From Moringa oleifera (taxonomy: Eukaryota > Streptophyta > Magnoliopsida > Brassicales > Moringaceae): a DNA stretch of 64,000 bases. The translations under genes were made by a program, and so were the position numbers. The notes beneath the pieces were generated by a model that saw nothing but the letters and a program-made list of their open reading frames with translations, was not told the origin of the DNA and searched no databases. The DNA lies in the NCBI GenBank assembly GCA_021397835.1, contig JAJFZO010000724.1:1463001-1527000 (forward strand). Reading direction: 5' to 3'. This document shows, piece after piece, positions 50,901 to 62,622 of the stretch. Position 1 is the first letter of the stretch; each line of letters starts with the position of its first letter.

Positions 50901-53900
50901 AGCCTTCCTACCTAGTGGCGATAGTTATTGAGTTCCTCCGCTGGTATGTTAATTATCATGAATTACTCAGGGCGCTGCAAATGGCTGTTACAAGCATGAT
51001 TTATGCTTTGGTTTTTGTCATCATCATATGAAGCTTTTTTTACCCTATTTTAACTGTGGCCTAGGTAGATATACATGCCAAGCTTCCCATTATGTGTTCA
51101 AATTTTTAAGTTCTGTGTCCTGAGTCCATTTAAGAGAGAGGAACACCCGTGCATAGTTGCTATTTTTGACAACTTCTTTGCCAGGTGACCTCCCATGAAA
51201 CACTAAGAGAAGTGCACAAAATTATACCTATAAAAGTATATAACAGATCTAGTTAATTGACTTTATGATTTCTTATTCAAGAATGATGATGTTATAATTT
51301 TTTTAACAAAAAATTTGAGTTCTGTATGGAGACGATTTGTATGGATTTGATGGCACTTTTTGCCATTTGAATAGAACGGAAGGTGTTAGAGCTTACTGCA
51401 GAGGGAGGGAGTCTGCGCTGGTTAAAGGTTGACCTCCGATCATCACCCCATCTTGTTGGAGATTAATGAGATGAGATGGAGTTCATGCCCATTTAGATTT
51501 GAGAGTATGTGACTGGAAGTGGAGGGACAGTATGATTCAATCAAAGAAATGATGGGAAAGAGAAAGAATAGAGGGACATGCTAGCTATGTGGTTAGAAAT
51601 AAATTAATGACGGTGCAAGAGGAAATCAAAAAGTGGAGCAAGGAGAAGTTTGGTAAGTGAATAGCAGAAAGGAGAATCCATGGAGACAGTTGCAGGTGGT
51701 CAATCAGATTATCATGGAGAAAAGGGGGAATGCAGATCTTCAAAAGTAGGCGAGAGGAGGCGAGCAGTGAATTGGCTACTGTAGTTGGAATGAAGGAAAT
51801 TATGTGATACCAAAAGTGTAGGGTCTTTTGGCTTAAGGAGGGTGACAAAAACACAACACAGCTTTCTTCCACAGAAGTGCTAATGCACCCTAGAGATTTA
51901 ATTTTATTAGCAAGTTGTTGGTGGATGAGGTCGACGTGGAAGGGAACAATAACCTAAAAAAAGAGATTATAAGATTCTACTTAAATCTGTACATAGAGGA
52001 GAGAGCATAGAGGACAAAGCTGGATGGATTAGAGTTTAAGGTGATTGAAGAGGATTGCAACAAGAAATTGAAGAACCTTTTAAGGAGGAGGAGGTGAGAG
52101 GAGCGTTAGATAGCTGTGTTGGGGATAAGGCTTCTGGCCCCGATAGATTCATATCGGAATTTCTTTGGAGGCACCGGGGAATGTGAGGGGGGATGTGACG
52201 AAACTGTTTGATGAATTGTATCATACTGGGCAGTTTGTAAATTCATTAAACGTTAATTTTTTGGTGTTGATTCCCAAGAAGGTCGGAGCCTCTGATATTA
52301 AGGAGTTTCTGCCCATTAACTTGGTTGGCTGCATATACAAGTGGGTAGCTAAAGTTCTTGTTAATAGATTCAGGGAGATGGTGAATGAGTTTATTAGAGA
52401 GGATCAAAGTGCATTTGTTAAGCGAAGGTAAATATTGGACGCCACTTTAATGGCGAATGAAGTGATAGATTTCCAGCAAAAAATGAGAAGAAAAGAGGTA
52501 ATAGGTAAACTTGACATAGAAAAAGCGTTTACGACCATGTCTGATCGGATTTTGTTATGTACATGTTGCAGAGAGTTGAGTGTGTGGTTAAATGGTGCAA
52601 CTGGATTTTCAAGTATATTTCTTCATAATCTATTCCAGTAATGGTAAACGGGAACCTAGCTCCTTTTTCAAAACTACCAAATGGTTAAGGCAGGTGGATC
52701 CAATCTCTCCTTTGCTGTTTGTCTTAGTAATGGAGGCGCTGGACAGGATTTTGCCAAAGGCTGCAGTAGTGGGGCTGTTGAAGGGTTTCAAGGTTAGATA
52801 CCGGAGTAAGAAAACAGTGGTATCTCATTTGTTGTTTGTCGATGATACAATAGTATTCTATGGTGCTGCTAGGAGCAGTCGGTTCATTGTATTAGGTTAG
52901 AATTTGAGGCACTGTCAGGTTTGAAGGTGAATATGGTCAAAAGTGAACTCATTTACGTGGGTGAACGGAATATGAGTTATTGGCTGAGTTACTGAGTTGT
53001 AAAATTGGCAGCCTTTCGATCCAGTATTTGGGACCGCCTCTTGGTGCTAAACATAGGAAGGTGGCGGTTTGGAATGGTGTTATAGAAAAGATGGAGAAAC
53101 GGCTTGCGGGTGAAAGAGCGCTTACTTATCAAAAAGGGGTGTCTTACCTTGATTAAAAGCAAACTATCAAATTTGCCCATTTATTATATGTCATTGTTTT
53201 CCATCCCTAGGGAGTTGATTGTTAGATTGGAGAGGTTGCAAAGACAGTTTCTTTGGGACAGTCTGGGGAATCATCACAAGTTTCACTTGGTGAGATGGGA
53301 GGTACTAACTCAATCAATGTACATGGGAGGATTGGGAATTAAACCCATTTCAGTCCTTTAATAATGCCTTACTAGCCAAATGGCTATGGAGATACATGAT
53401 AGAGAAGGAGGGATTTTAGAGGAGAGAGTGGGGGTGGTGAAGTATGGAGAGGAAGATGGGGGTTTGGACAACCAAAAGGGCGAGAGATTCCCATGGGATT
53501 GGGGTATGGAAGGCCATACGAAAAGGTTGGGAGGAGTTTAAATTAAGAGTTTTGGCATGGGGAATGGAAGCAGTATGAAGCGCTGTACAGATAAATGATG
53601 CGTTGATCAGCCACTCAACATATTCCCCACAATCTTCGCATTAGCCTCTAACAAGGTTGTTTCGGTCAGTGATTGTGCTACTGAGAGGGTAGAAATGTTA
53701 ACTGGTCAGTGCCTCTTAGGAGGAATGCATAAGACTGGCAGATAGAACATGTGGAGGCTTTCTGTAGGAAGTTGTACAGGGAAAAAGATTGACTCGGATC
53801 AACCGTTCTTGGCTAAAACTGTGAAGCAGGACAATAGAGAGGTTCCTGTTAGAAAGTTCTACAAGTCATTAACCTTTGCACAGGCTGGTAATCTATACAA

Positions 53901-55718
53901 TTGGAAGTTTATATGGAGGGTGGGGATTCCACACAAGGTATCCTGCTTCGCGTAGGAACTGCTGCATGATAAAATCTTCACTATTGACAATCTGAAGAAT
54001 AGAAGATTCATACTGGTTAATAAGTGTTCCTTGTGTAAGAACTATGAGGAATTTGTCTACCACATCTTCGTGGCATATCCTTGGTCTAGGCAATTGTGGG
54101 AATCTACTTTTTGATTGCTGGGTTTGGCATGGGTAGCCATGAGATCTGTTAAAGGGGAATTGATGACATGGTAAGAACTGTATAAGGATAGGGATGAAGG
54201 AAAGGCAGTTAGGATTTTTTTTTTTTTTTGGGATCATTTGGGGGGAGAAGAGCAATAGGGTTTTTGAAGGAAGGGAAACAACTATGGTTGTTTTAGGGAC
54301 CAAGGTCATTGAATTCTTTTTATATATGGGAAAAGGGTAACTGTAAATGAGATAGAGCTAGTTGATATCATAGAGTTCCTTATTTTCAAATCTAACTAAT
54401 TATATTTGTAACTGGGTGCTCCCTCTTGGTGCTGTGAATAGAATATTATGACCTTGTTCCTGTTAAAAAAAAAAAAAAGCCAGTAAATCTACTTAGATCT
54501 AGTCAAAGGTAGTTGAGCTACAGTTTCTTTGATGTGATTGGTCCAATAAGCTAGTGAATCCAGCTGAGGAACTGGTTTTGTGATGGCCTGTAAACCTTTC
54601 CGCTTAAAAGATGTTAACTGTAGGTCTCTCTGTCTCTCTCTCTTTCTCTCTCGCTCTCTCTCTCTTCTTGGTGGGGACTGGGTAGTGAACTCTTTTCATC
54701 CCTACTATTCTTACTGTTATCTTTTGATCCCTTGACAGTGCTAATTTGGAAAAGATTAAAGTATATCCCAATCTCTATGTGTTGACCATCCAGCTGTTGG
54801 CTCGCAGTGAGCGATATGCTGAACTAGGGTTGTTCATCATAAACAAGGTTTGGACTCTATAACTTTTATGCGAATCTATTCTTGGAAAGCAGTACCACTC
54901 TTTGCTTAAGGTTGACTGCTTGAATCTGTCTGTACAGATCATTGAACCTTCGAAGGAAGTTGCACTGCAACTCCTAGAGTCAGGTCGTCAACATCTTCCA
55001 ACAAGGAAGTTGGGTCTGGATATGTTAAGACAGCTCTCTTTGCATCATGATTATGTCTTGTCACTAGTGCAAGATGGATATTATCTTGAAGCCTTACGTT
55101 ATGCTCGGAAGTATAAGGTAATGCTCAGAGAAAAAATTCATAAACATGCAGCCGAAAATTTTATAATGCATTTAATTTGTCTAAGTTCCCCCAAAACTGA
55201 AGGTGGATAATCTTTCTTGATTTAGGAACTTGCTATCAGATTTCTTTGGTATTTAAAGTTTGTGTTTTAATAAATGATACCGAAAAGTAATTGATGCAAG
55301 AGAGTAACTCCCTTGTTTCTTTTATAATGATTCATTTGTAAAGTGAAGGTCACTTTTTTTTAACCACCCCACCATCTTCCGAGTAATTTTTATTTGAAAA
55401 AGGAAAGTTACATGTACAAATATATATATAAAAATATATGTTACTGTGAAACGGTGGTAGAAAAGGAAGATGTCATCCTGTATTGCGTATATATAACATT
55501 GTACATTTGGGTGTTTTAACAACAATAAACATAACTTTCAGGTGACTTCAGTACGCCCTTCATTGTTCCTTGAAGCAGCATTTGCATCCAATGACTCACA
55601 GCATGTAGCTGCAGTTTTGAGATTCTTTTCAGATTTTATTCCCGGCTTTCGGAACACTGCAGATCACTATGCATACTACCGCATTCTGGAGGAGATGAAC
55701 TCTTCATTAGCTGCCTGA
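44976..55718 (+). CDS. RMC1: RMC1 homologue (Mic1-domain subunit of the MON1-CCZ1 complex), 760 aa
   Basis: Eleven exons keep one frame: 44976-45143, 45311-45570, 46344-46497, 47761-47870, 47957-48044, 49448-49783, 49868-49942, 50318-50943, 54739-54847, 54938-55117 and 55542-55718. The start MSGKASSSQSGVGLGGSGAL is the first ATG of the conserved frame. Residues about 20-400 look like the N-terminal beta-propeller part (FSWKTAPFD, SILSIRFSLDAKVIAVQRS, EIQFWHRET). About 440-590 is a serine-rich, poorly structured linker. About 600-750 is the Mic1 domain (YAELGLFIINKIIEPSKEVA, LGLDMLRQLSLHHDYVLSL). RMC1 (C18orf8, fly Bulli) joins MON1-CCZ1 as part of the RAB7 exchange factor on late endosomes and vacuoles; a plant role is inferred. 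Intron 6 uses a GC donor and intron 8 carries a LINE. All other introns are GT...AG. No frame break was found, so the gene looks functional. Confidence 0.93.
49784..49867 (+). other. GC-AG intron (intron 6 of RMC1)
   Basis: The exon ends ...CTTAGAG and the intron starts GCAAGT, the usual consensus for the GC class of U2 introns. It ends TTGCAG. This joint gives HVDLE-AISASSSE in frame. The nearest GT (49791, GTAGGT) would shift the frame and meet an early stop. Confidence 0.75.
50016..50055. repeat. Poly-C/poly-A tract in RMC1 intron 7
   Basis: A CACA lead-in, about 17 C, ACCCC, then about 14 A. Confidence 0.85.
51300..54478 (+). mobile_element. L1-type LINE, 5'-truncated, inside RMC1 intron 8
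   Basis: The element lies in the same direction as the host gene. Recognisable content starts near 51430 with SDHHPILLEINEMRW, the end of the endonuclease domain, so most of the 5' part is missing. Reverse transcriptase and a C-terminal zinc-binding region follow. It ends in about 14 A (about 54465-54478). The 5' end is not sharply defined. A possible target duplication is AGATCTAGT at 51245-51253 and 54495-54503, but the second copy lies 16 bp beyond the poly-A, so it is doubtful. Confidence 0.88.
51430..54400 (+). pseudogene. LINE ORF2 remnant (endonuclease end, reverse transcriptase, zf-RVT)
   Basis: The order of domains is endonuclease end (about 51430-51500), a linker, and an RT start at about 52090 (EEVRGALDSCVGDKASGPDR). 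Then come FLVLIPKKVGASDIKEFLPI and QSAFVKRR at 52255-52430, a stop, and continuation ILDATLMANEVIDFQQK. DPISPLLFVLVMEALDRILP is near 52700, and LLFVDDTIVFYG (the FxDD active-site box) near 52835. GGLGIKPIS is near 53330, and a zinc-binding segment NKCSLCKNYEEFVYHIF is near 54020-54075. Stops and frameshifts separate these pieces, so it encodes no active enzyme. Confidence 0.88.
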
Positions 55719-56300
55719 GGTTAGAAATAGAATTGTAAGGTTGTTATAATTAGAAGTCTTGTCGGCTGCTTGGCTTTACTGCCTTGATAAAAAAATCATA
55801 CAAATATTTGATTTTTACAGTGAGTTGGTTAATATTATCAGTTTCCTCAGTCTTGTCTCTTTGGAGTGCCTCTGACCTTTATTGTTAATCCTGTATTTTT
55901 ATTATTATGCTATACACGTTGCAATATAAAGCAGAATTCCTGCCACATGATTATTTTAGGGGGTTCCCTTTTCACAACTGAAATAAGAATGCTACGAAGA
56001 GTTGTCATACAGAGTCATTATCAAAGTTGGTTTACATTAGGGGTATACTTCACATATTAGGCATCAAGTAAATTTCTCCCATTCTCATTACCTTTGAGAA
56101 GTGGGATAACTAACTGAGTAGTATTATCTGATTTCTGGTTTCCTGCATGTTGAAATTTAGATTGGAATATAGCAGATGGATGGAAGTTTCTGTATTTTGT
56201 GTATTCGAGTTGACAGAATTTACAAGCTGCTCATACACTACAAGATTATATATCGGGAAAAGAATGAACAAAAACGTATAGGTTGTTTTATAGATCCTAG
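55719..56300 (+). other. 3' flank of RMC1
   Basis: Probably contains the 3' UTR and polyadenylation site. No further coding sequence is seen. Confidence 0.5.
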
Positions 56301-57660
56301 AAGAATGCTGAGCCTGACTAACCAGAATATCTACGAAAAGAATGAGACAAAATAGAGTTTCTGTTTTGTTGTGCTGCAGGAGGTGCTGCCAGGTTGGATA
56401 CCTGCAGTTACTAGGTTGGAGTCTAGTAGAATGGTGATTTGTTCCTTAAATGAATGTAAGTGATCAGCAAAGAGAGAGCCTTTGGGTTATATCTACTGTT
56501 TGTTCAATAGCAAGGACATTCTGACCAGATAATTGTTAAGTAGCTACTCTTTCTTGAACAAAGAACAAATCTAATTCAATATGTTTTGTCTGGAACAGAG
56601 CTGATAGGTGAATTATAAAGTTATCACACCATATGACTGGAGTTTTAGTTTGTAGAACTCTGAGTTCTTGAATGGATGTTGAAACATCACCAATTTTTGA
56701 AGTTGCACTCATAAGATGTCTGCATTTAGTTCCTATGCCAGATCAACAAGCCCCTTTGAATTCCAAGCGATTAGATTGCCTCCCAAATAAATGCGAACTC
56801 TTGATGTTGAACGCCTGCCAAGGCGGTTTCCCAATTTGCATGAGTATCCAACAATTGACAGGTTATTTGATTTGTTGAAAACTAAACCAATATCAATAGT
56901 TCCCTTTAGATATCTTGAAAGTTTTTTGGTAGCCTTCCAGTTTGTATCTAATGGGCTTTGCATAAACTGTGACATTGTTTCTCGCAAAGGTTATGCCTAA
57001 CCTTGTTAGGGTCATATAGTGCAGTGCTCCAGCTATTTTTGTGGACAACTTGTCATCTTCAGACTGAGAATTGTTGTTCACTAATCACAGAAGTTGATAT
57101 TGATTTACTATCCTTCATCTTAGTTATCTTCATTAGTTTAGCAACATTTTTATTTGTTTGGAAAGGATCAATCCCTCATCCCGAGTATCCTTAATCTCAG
57201 TTCATAGAAAGTGGTTCAAAGTACTCAAATCTTTTAAAGTAACATTGTGTTTTAGCATGGCAATAAGTTTCTAAATCTCCTTGAAACTGCTTCCTGCGAT
57301 TGTAATATCATCAACATACAGTAAGATATATCACTCATGTTGATTGTATCTCATGAAGAGTGAATGATCTGCTCGAGGATACAAAACCAAGCTGTGCAAG
57401 GAGGTTTTGAGTTTAGTCCATGCTCTCATAGCTTGTTTCAATCCATATAGAATCTTATTCAGCTTGCAAACTGGTTGACTTCCCTGCTTCTTAAAACCTG
57501 AAGATTATGCCATGAGCACTGACCCCTGGTGTCCACCATCTGCATTTCTTTTGTTACCTTGAAAATTCATTTACAACCCATTAATTTCTTGTCTGAAGAA
57601 TGTGGAAGTAGACAGTAGGTTTTGTTTTTTATTAATGCATCATACTCAATCTTGCATTGT
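56300..57660 (-). mobile_element. Copia-type retrotransposon remnant (RT-RNase H part)
   Basis: Read on the minus strand, about 57050-56900 carries KIAGALHYMTLTRLGITFA. 56733-56987 carries SPLDTNWKATKKLSRYLKGT and RRSTSRVRIYLGGNLIAWNS. About 56450-56720 carries SATSKIGDVSTSIQELRVLQ and TKHIELDLFFVQERVAT. These are the end of reverse transcriptase and RNase H of a Copia polyprotein. RT fragments continue right to about 57600. Frames are broken and no LTR pair was found. Its type differs from the 4.5-9.2 kb Copia element. Confidence 0.82.
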
Positions 57661-59227
57661 TGATCTCCAGTGGGGTAATAACATAGATTTTTGATATAGT
57701 ACACACTAACATAGAGTTTTATTTTATTAAATATTTATTTTATTTTAATTTTTTAATTTTTTAAGTTTTTTATTTACAGTTTAAGTTAGTTTCTTATTTT
57801 TTTATGTTTTTTATTTTTGATTTATTTTTTATATTATTTAAAGACTTATTGTAATAATTAGAGGTAATTCAATACAATTTATTAAAACTGAGAATGCTTC
57901 ATACCATAAGGGAAGTGGCATCAAAGTATAGCCTATAAAAGCCAACATGATTAACAATATTTCATTCTTCTTTCTCTATCATAAGCTTTTGCTTAGATAT
58001 GTGTGATGGTAGTATCACTCATAAGATACACCTTGGTTTGGACGTTTGGCAGTCCTATATTCTTTCACCCAATGAATCCTAACAGTTTTTAGTTTTAGAT
58101 TCAATTGCAAGTCTAATTGGCTTCTAAACTATCAAACAAAAACCTTGAATAGCTCATATTTAAGTTTCATAAAGTAGATCTAAGTGTGTGTTGGAACATA
58201 CTATTTGCAATAATTTGAGGATGTCGTAAGGGACAATCCCCTAGCATCCAAATGAAGAAGCTCCCAAGGCTCATTATATTCAGTGGGGCACAAAGTGAAG
58301 GGCAATCTATGGCTTTCTCAATTTCACATGGTATTTTCCTTTTGGACCTTGTCTCTTTCTCGTCATAGAGTTAAGTAGTTCAGTAGGTAGGTTAGAATTT
58401 AGATACCCCAAGTCCACGGGTGCATCATGCATCCTGTGACTGTTTGACAGCTCCATTATATACAAAACCTTACCACTTTCAATTTTTTTAAAATTCATTA
58501 TTGTGCTCATATTCTTACTTTAATTGTTCAAAAATAGTTTTATTGTTTACCTAACCCTAATTCAAAAATTAAAAATACAATTTTTTGTATTAATCAAATC
58601 AAGATAAACATGAATTATATTTAATTATTATAGATAATCACATACGAAAAACAAAATTAATATTGATGCGGCAAATAGATGGAACTTCAATTATTAAATA
58701 TTAAAATCAGCAATAAAATATAAATATGTTTTAAATTGAATTAAAAAATTATTTTCGCATAGACATTTTTATATTTCACAACATTTAGAATATGACTGCA
58801 AAGTCGTTGAAGTTATTAATTTTTTTTAAAAAAATCATTTAAAACTTTTGAAGTTGATCTTTTCTCTTCAAACAAATATTAAACTATGAAAATCTTTTTA
58901 AAAAAATTATAATCTATTGATTTTATTCAAATCAAATCATCTATTATTATAATTTAATGATATTTTACCATTTTTGGGAGACTATAGAAAGATGAAATAT
59001 GAATTTTAAAAGAATATATAAAAACAAAGTGATGTCACTTTTTGCATACCCCTATTCCCCAAAATCGCTAACCCTAAGTCATTTTACTTACAATAAGGGT
59101 CGCGATTTGATGAAATAGTCATTAATTACTATAAGTTCATCATAAATTAAGCTTTAGTTAAATGTAACATCCGTTAAATTTTTCTTTCATTTAAAATTAG
59201 AGCTGAACAAGTCATATTTTTATTTAA
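57661..59227. other. AT-rich repeat-derived DNA, no gene seen
   Basis: 57720-57840 is a T-rich stretch of degenerate TTTATTTT units. 57935-57950 contains TATAAAAGCC, followed by features that could be an LTR promoter and leader of the Copia remnant to the left, but no LTR partner was found. An open frame at 58307-58510 (minus) is unrecognised. Confidence 0.45.
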
Positions 59228-59470
59228 TCTCAAAAATTGAGCTTCAATTTTGATGTATTTCATTTTTTCGAAATTAGAGTTTAAACAAATTACACATCTT
59301 CAATTTGATGCTTTCTCGCTTTAAAATTGGATGACATCATTGTGGTTGAGATAACCTCCCATAAAATTGAGCTTCAACTTTAATCTATTTCATTTTTTAA
59401 ATTTATCTTTAAAATTAAAGTTTCAAGGAGCCACACATCCTAAATTTGAAGCTTTTTTCTCCAAAATTTT
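59228..59470. repeat. Diverged tandem duplication, period about 129 bp
   Basis: Two units start at about 59228 and 59357. Both read AAAATTGAGCTTCAA, then TATTTCATTTTTT, then a block ending in ...TTTGA.GCTTT. They differ by many substitutions and small gaps. Confidence 0.55.
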
Positions 59471-61183
59471 CATATTTCTCCTTTTTTATGTTGCCTACAT
59501 AATTGAACAAAAGGAGATGATAAGTGATTGATGAAAATATCCCTACATTAACATTGGATTTCAAGGCCATCTGGATGAAGGTTCAGTTTGAATAAAATCA
59601 ATAGGTTATAATTTATTTAAATACTTTTTATAGGTCAAGACTCGTTTCGAGAGAAAATACATTTCACGATTTTAAATGACCTTTTCCTTGAAAATTTTTC
59701 TGAAAGTTCTTGATACTACTATAGAAGTTTTTTGTTATGTATATATATACTCTTTTTAGTTGTCATTTTTTAACTCAACTAACCAGTATCTGTTATATGT
59801 TCAATAATTATTTCAATGTAAAAATATTCTTAACAATAATAATTGAAATGTGCAAAAGTTTTGATAATTATTTTTTAAATATACTTGAAGTGTTTTTAAT
59901 TGATGTTATTATTTACCTTAGACATAAAATGGAAGATTTACAACCATAGTTAGAAATGAAATATAATAACAATTCAAGAAAAGTGTAATCTATTTCATAT
60001 TTTGTAAACAATACAGTAGTAATGTTTTTACGATCATTATAAACAAAAAAATTGAATGTGAAGAAATGATGTTTTTTAATTAGACAACTTTGACACCTCT
60101 GATAGTTGAAGCACTTTTATGTTTAAAAGTTTGAGACCTTGTAAATAAAAGAATACAAGAAAATACAAGACAAAAAGAGATTATCTATAGTTAGCAAATA
60201 TCAATATATATTAAGTTGTATTTAATGATATTAGTTCTCCTTAAAATTGAAAGTTGTGTAAAATATAACTTTATTTAGTATTTTTAATCAAAAATATATT
60301 TATTTGGATGATTGATAAGTGAGTAAGTGTGAACTTAATTGAAATATACTCATCTTATAGTGATGTAATATTTTTTAATTTTTTAATTATTAACTAAATT
60401 AATTTTTTATATATTATATATTTTTATTTTTTATTCTAATTTATATCATTTACTTTAAAATTAACATATAACATAATTTATACAATGACATTTATATATA
60501 AAATTTTATAAGATTTATTATTTATAATATTAACCCATGTATAGACGGCCCACATAAAACTCATATGAAACTAGTCTAAGGCTCAAAGATAGTCCATATA
60601 AAAAATGATACAACAAGCCTATGACCAATTAAGGCTATGAGATGTATATCTTTACTAGGTCGATTTAACCAACTTGTTAATTCAAAGAACTTGTTTAGCG
60701 TTTACACAAGTCAGCTTATGCATCATACTTTTGGACTAGCCTAGTCCAACCTAAGCCTTTGTTGACCTTTACCTCTAAATAACTAACCATGTGTTCTTGG
60801 GTGACAGTGGCGCCCTCATGGTGCCTTTTATAGTTAATATAAATATATTACTCCATTTCTGATTTTAAAAACAAAAGTCTAACGTATTATGCTATAAACT
60901 TAAATAATTGGCTTTGGTTTTCAAACAAGAAACAATTATCGAACTAGATGACTCAAGAGGTTATGAAAGGTGATGGAATAAGTTTTTGGTAGAAATGAAC
61001 AATACGTCGAAAATGAGTTTTTTGACTCTTCGAGTAAATTGAAATGATACAAACCATTGTTGCAAGTCATTGAAAATAATTACTTCCATGATATGATATT
61101 TTATAAGACAACACAAGAGATGAAATTTTAATTAAACAAGGTCATATTGAGTAAGTTATGATAAACCAATCTAATTCTTATTT
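59471..61183. other. AT-rich DNA, no gene seen
   Basis: No recognisable coding sequence, RNA gene or transposon protein. A somewhat GC-richer piece at 60535-60830 may be from an old repeat. Confidence 0.5.
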
Positions 61184-61690
61184 GTTGACGCTCAAAGTCA
61201 TTGATAAGAATCAATTTCTTACAAGGTATTATCTGTTTTGGCCTTTAAAGAATGCATTATTGTTATAGCTAACACCTATAAAAGCCAATCAGTTTTGTCC
61301 CATCGGAGGTATATCCCCTACAGACATCTCACAGATTTGAAAATATTTCAAAACTTATATTGCATCTAATCAGCACATCTATACCCAAGGTGGTACAGGT
61401 GAGGTCTTAGTATGTCCTTCCAATCTCGACAAATCAACCTACATGGGCCATCAATGTTAATGCTTAAAGTCATTAACAGAATCTCATCCATCTAAGGTAT
61501 TGTTTGCTTTGGCTTTCAAGGATCACCCCTTGTAGTTATAACTAACACCCAACAATGCCGCCCAGTTTTATCTCATTAGAATATATCCCTAAAAGGTGTC
61601 TCACAAGCTTGAAGATCTGTCGAGATTTATCCTATACCCAATCGATAGAGCTATAGTTGATATATGACAAGGTATTAACATTATTTATCG
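61184..61690. repeat. Diverged tandem duplication, period about 272 bp
   Basis: Copy 1 (from 61184) and copy 2 (from 61456) share GTTRAYGCTYAAAGTCATT, AAGGTATTRTYTGYTTTGGC, TAGYTATARCTAACACC, CAGTTTTRTCYCAT, TATATCCCTA and TCTCACARRYTTGAA in order. They look like two adjacent copies of an LTR-like or satellite-like unit. Confidence 0.65.
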
Positions 61691-62321
61691 TAAGAATACG
61701 AAGCAAGATCTTTAAACAAAAAGAGTTTTTGAAAAATAGTATGACCAAGCTTAATCAATAACCTTTGCCATTTTTTAGTTTTAGTTTACCTTCACCATGA
61801 TATTTAAAATCCATATTCAAATTAGTGAGGTATTTAATACTCAAAAACATAAACAATGATCTTATTGGAATCTCATGAGTCATTGTCAGCTTTAAATATA
61901 ATCACATTATTTTATTTAATTGAAGGGTGTACCCTTAAGAACGCCTCATTATGGTGAAAGTGCATCTAGTTTTATATTTTATTTTGGTCTATAGCCCATA
62001 TGACACTATAGTGAGACATCAGTTGCTTCTTCAAGTCTAGACACTTTGGCCTTATAATGAGCTCTACTTATTCATGTTTAAAATCATTAAAATCTTGTTG
62101 AGAATACAAATCCATGACTAAAATGTAATGCAAATCTAAATACACCTTCACCATTATGAGTTCTTTTGAGGTATATGTTTAGTTAAACAAAACTATATAA
62201 TTATCATTAAAATGGACAATTTCTCTTAAAACTCAACAAATGATACATAAAAAATGTTTATTATTAAACATCTTCAAAAGATTCAGTTATATAAGTTTTT
62301 TTTTTCTTTTTTATCTTGAGT
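61691..62321. other. AT-rich DNA, no gene seen
   Basis: Nothing recognisable. It borders the LTR-like segment to the right. Confidence 0.5.
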
Positions 62322-62600
62322 TGTTGGAGTTTGTTCAAGATATGCCTTAGATGTTTATAGATGCGGACAATAAAGTTTAAAAGAGTCCAAAAACGTTGCT
62401 CAAGGAGTAGTTACAACAAGTTTCTACTATATTTTCATTATTTCGAATATGTTTTTATTATTTCTAATTTGTGTTTATTATTTTAGTTATTGATTTAATA
62501 GTGATCCATGATCATCATTTTTGTCTTGAATTTTCTGTTAAGTTCTTCATGTATATAAGTTCATTTGATCAATGAAATCAATAGATCTTTTTTCATAAAA
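62322..62600 (+). repeat. Probable 5' LTR of a Copia fragment
   Basis: It begins TGTTGGAGTTTGTTCAAG and ends near 62595-62603, just before a tRNA-Met-like primer-binding site at 62609-62622 (TTAGTATCAAAGCC against TGGTATCAGAGC). A gag fragment follows in the same direction. The other LTR is not in the window. Confidence 0.55.
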
Positions 62601-62622
62601 AATAATGATTAGTATCAAAGCC

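Noticed and set aside
50944..51031. Reading of RMC1 exon 8 continuing past 50943 to a stop at 51031
   Set aside because: The frame stays open by chance for 29 codons into the intron. The donor at 50943/50944 joins exactly in phase to the Mic1 exon at 54739.
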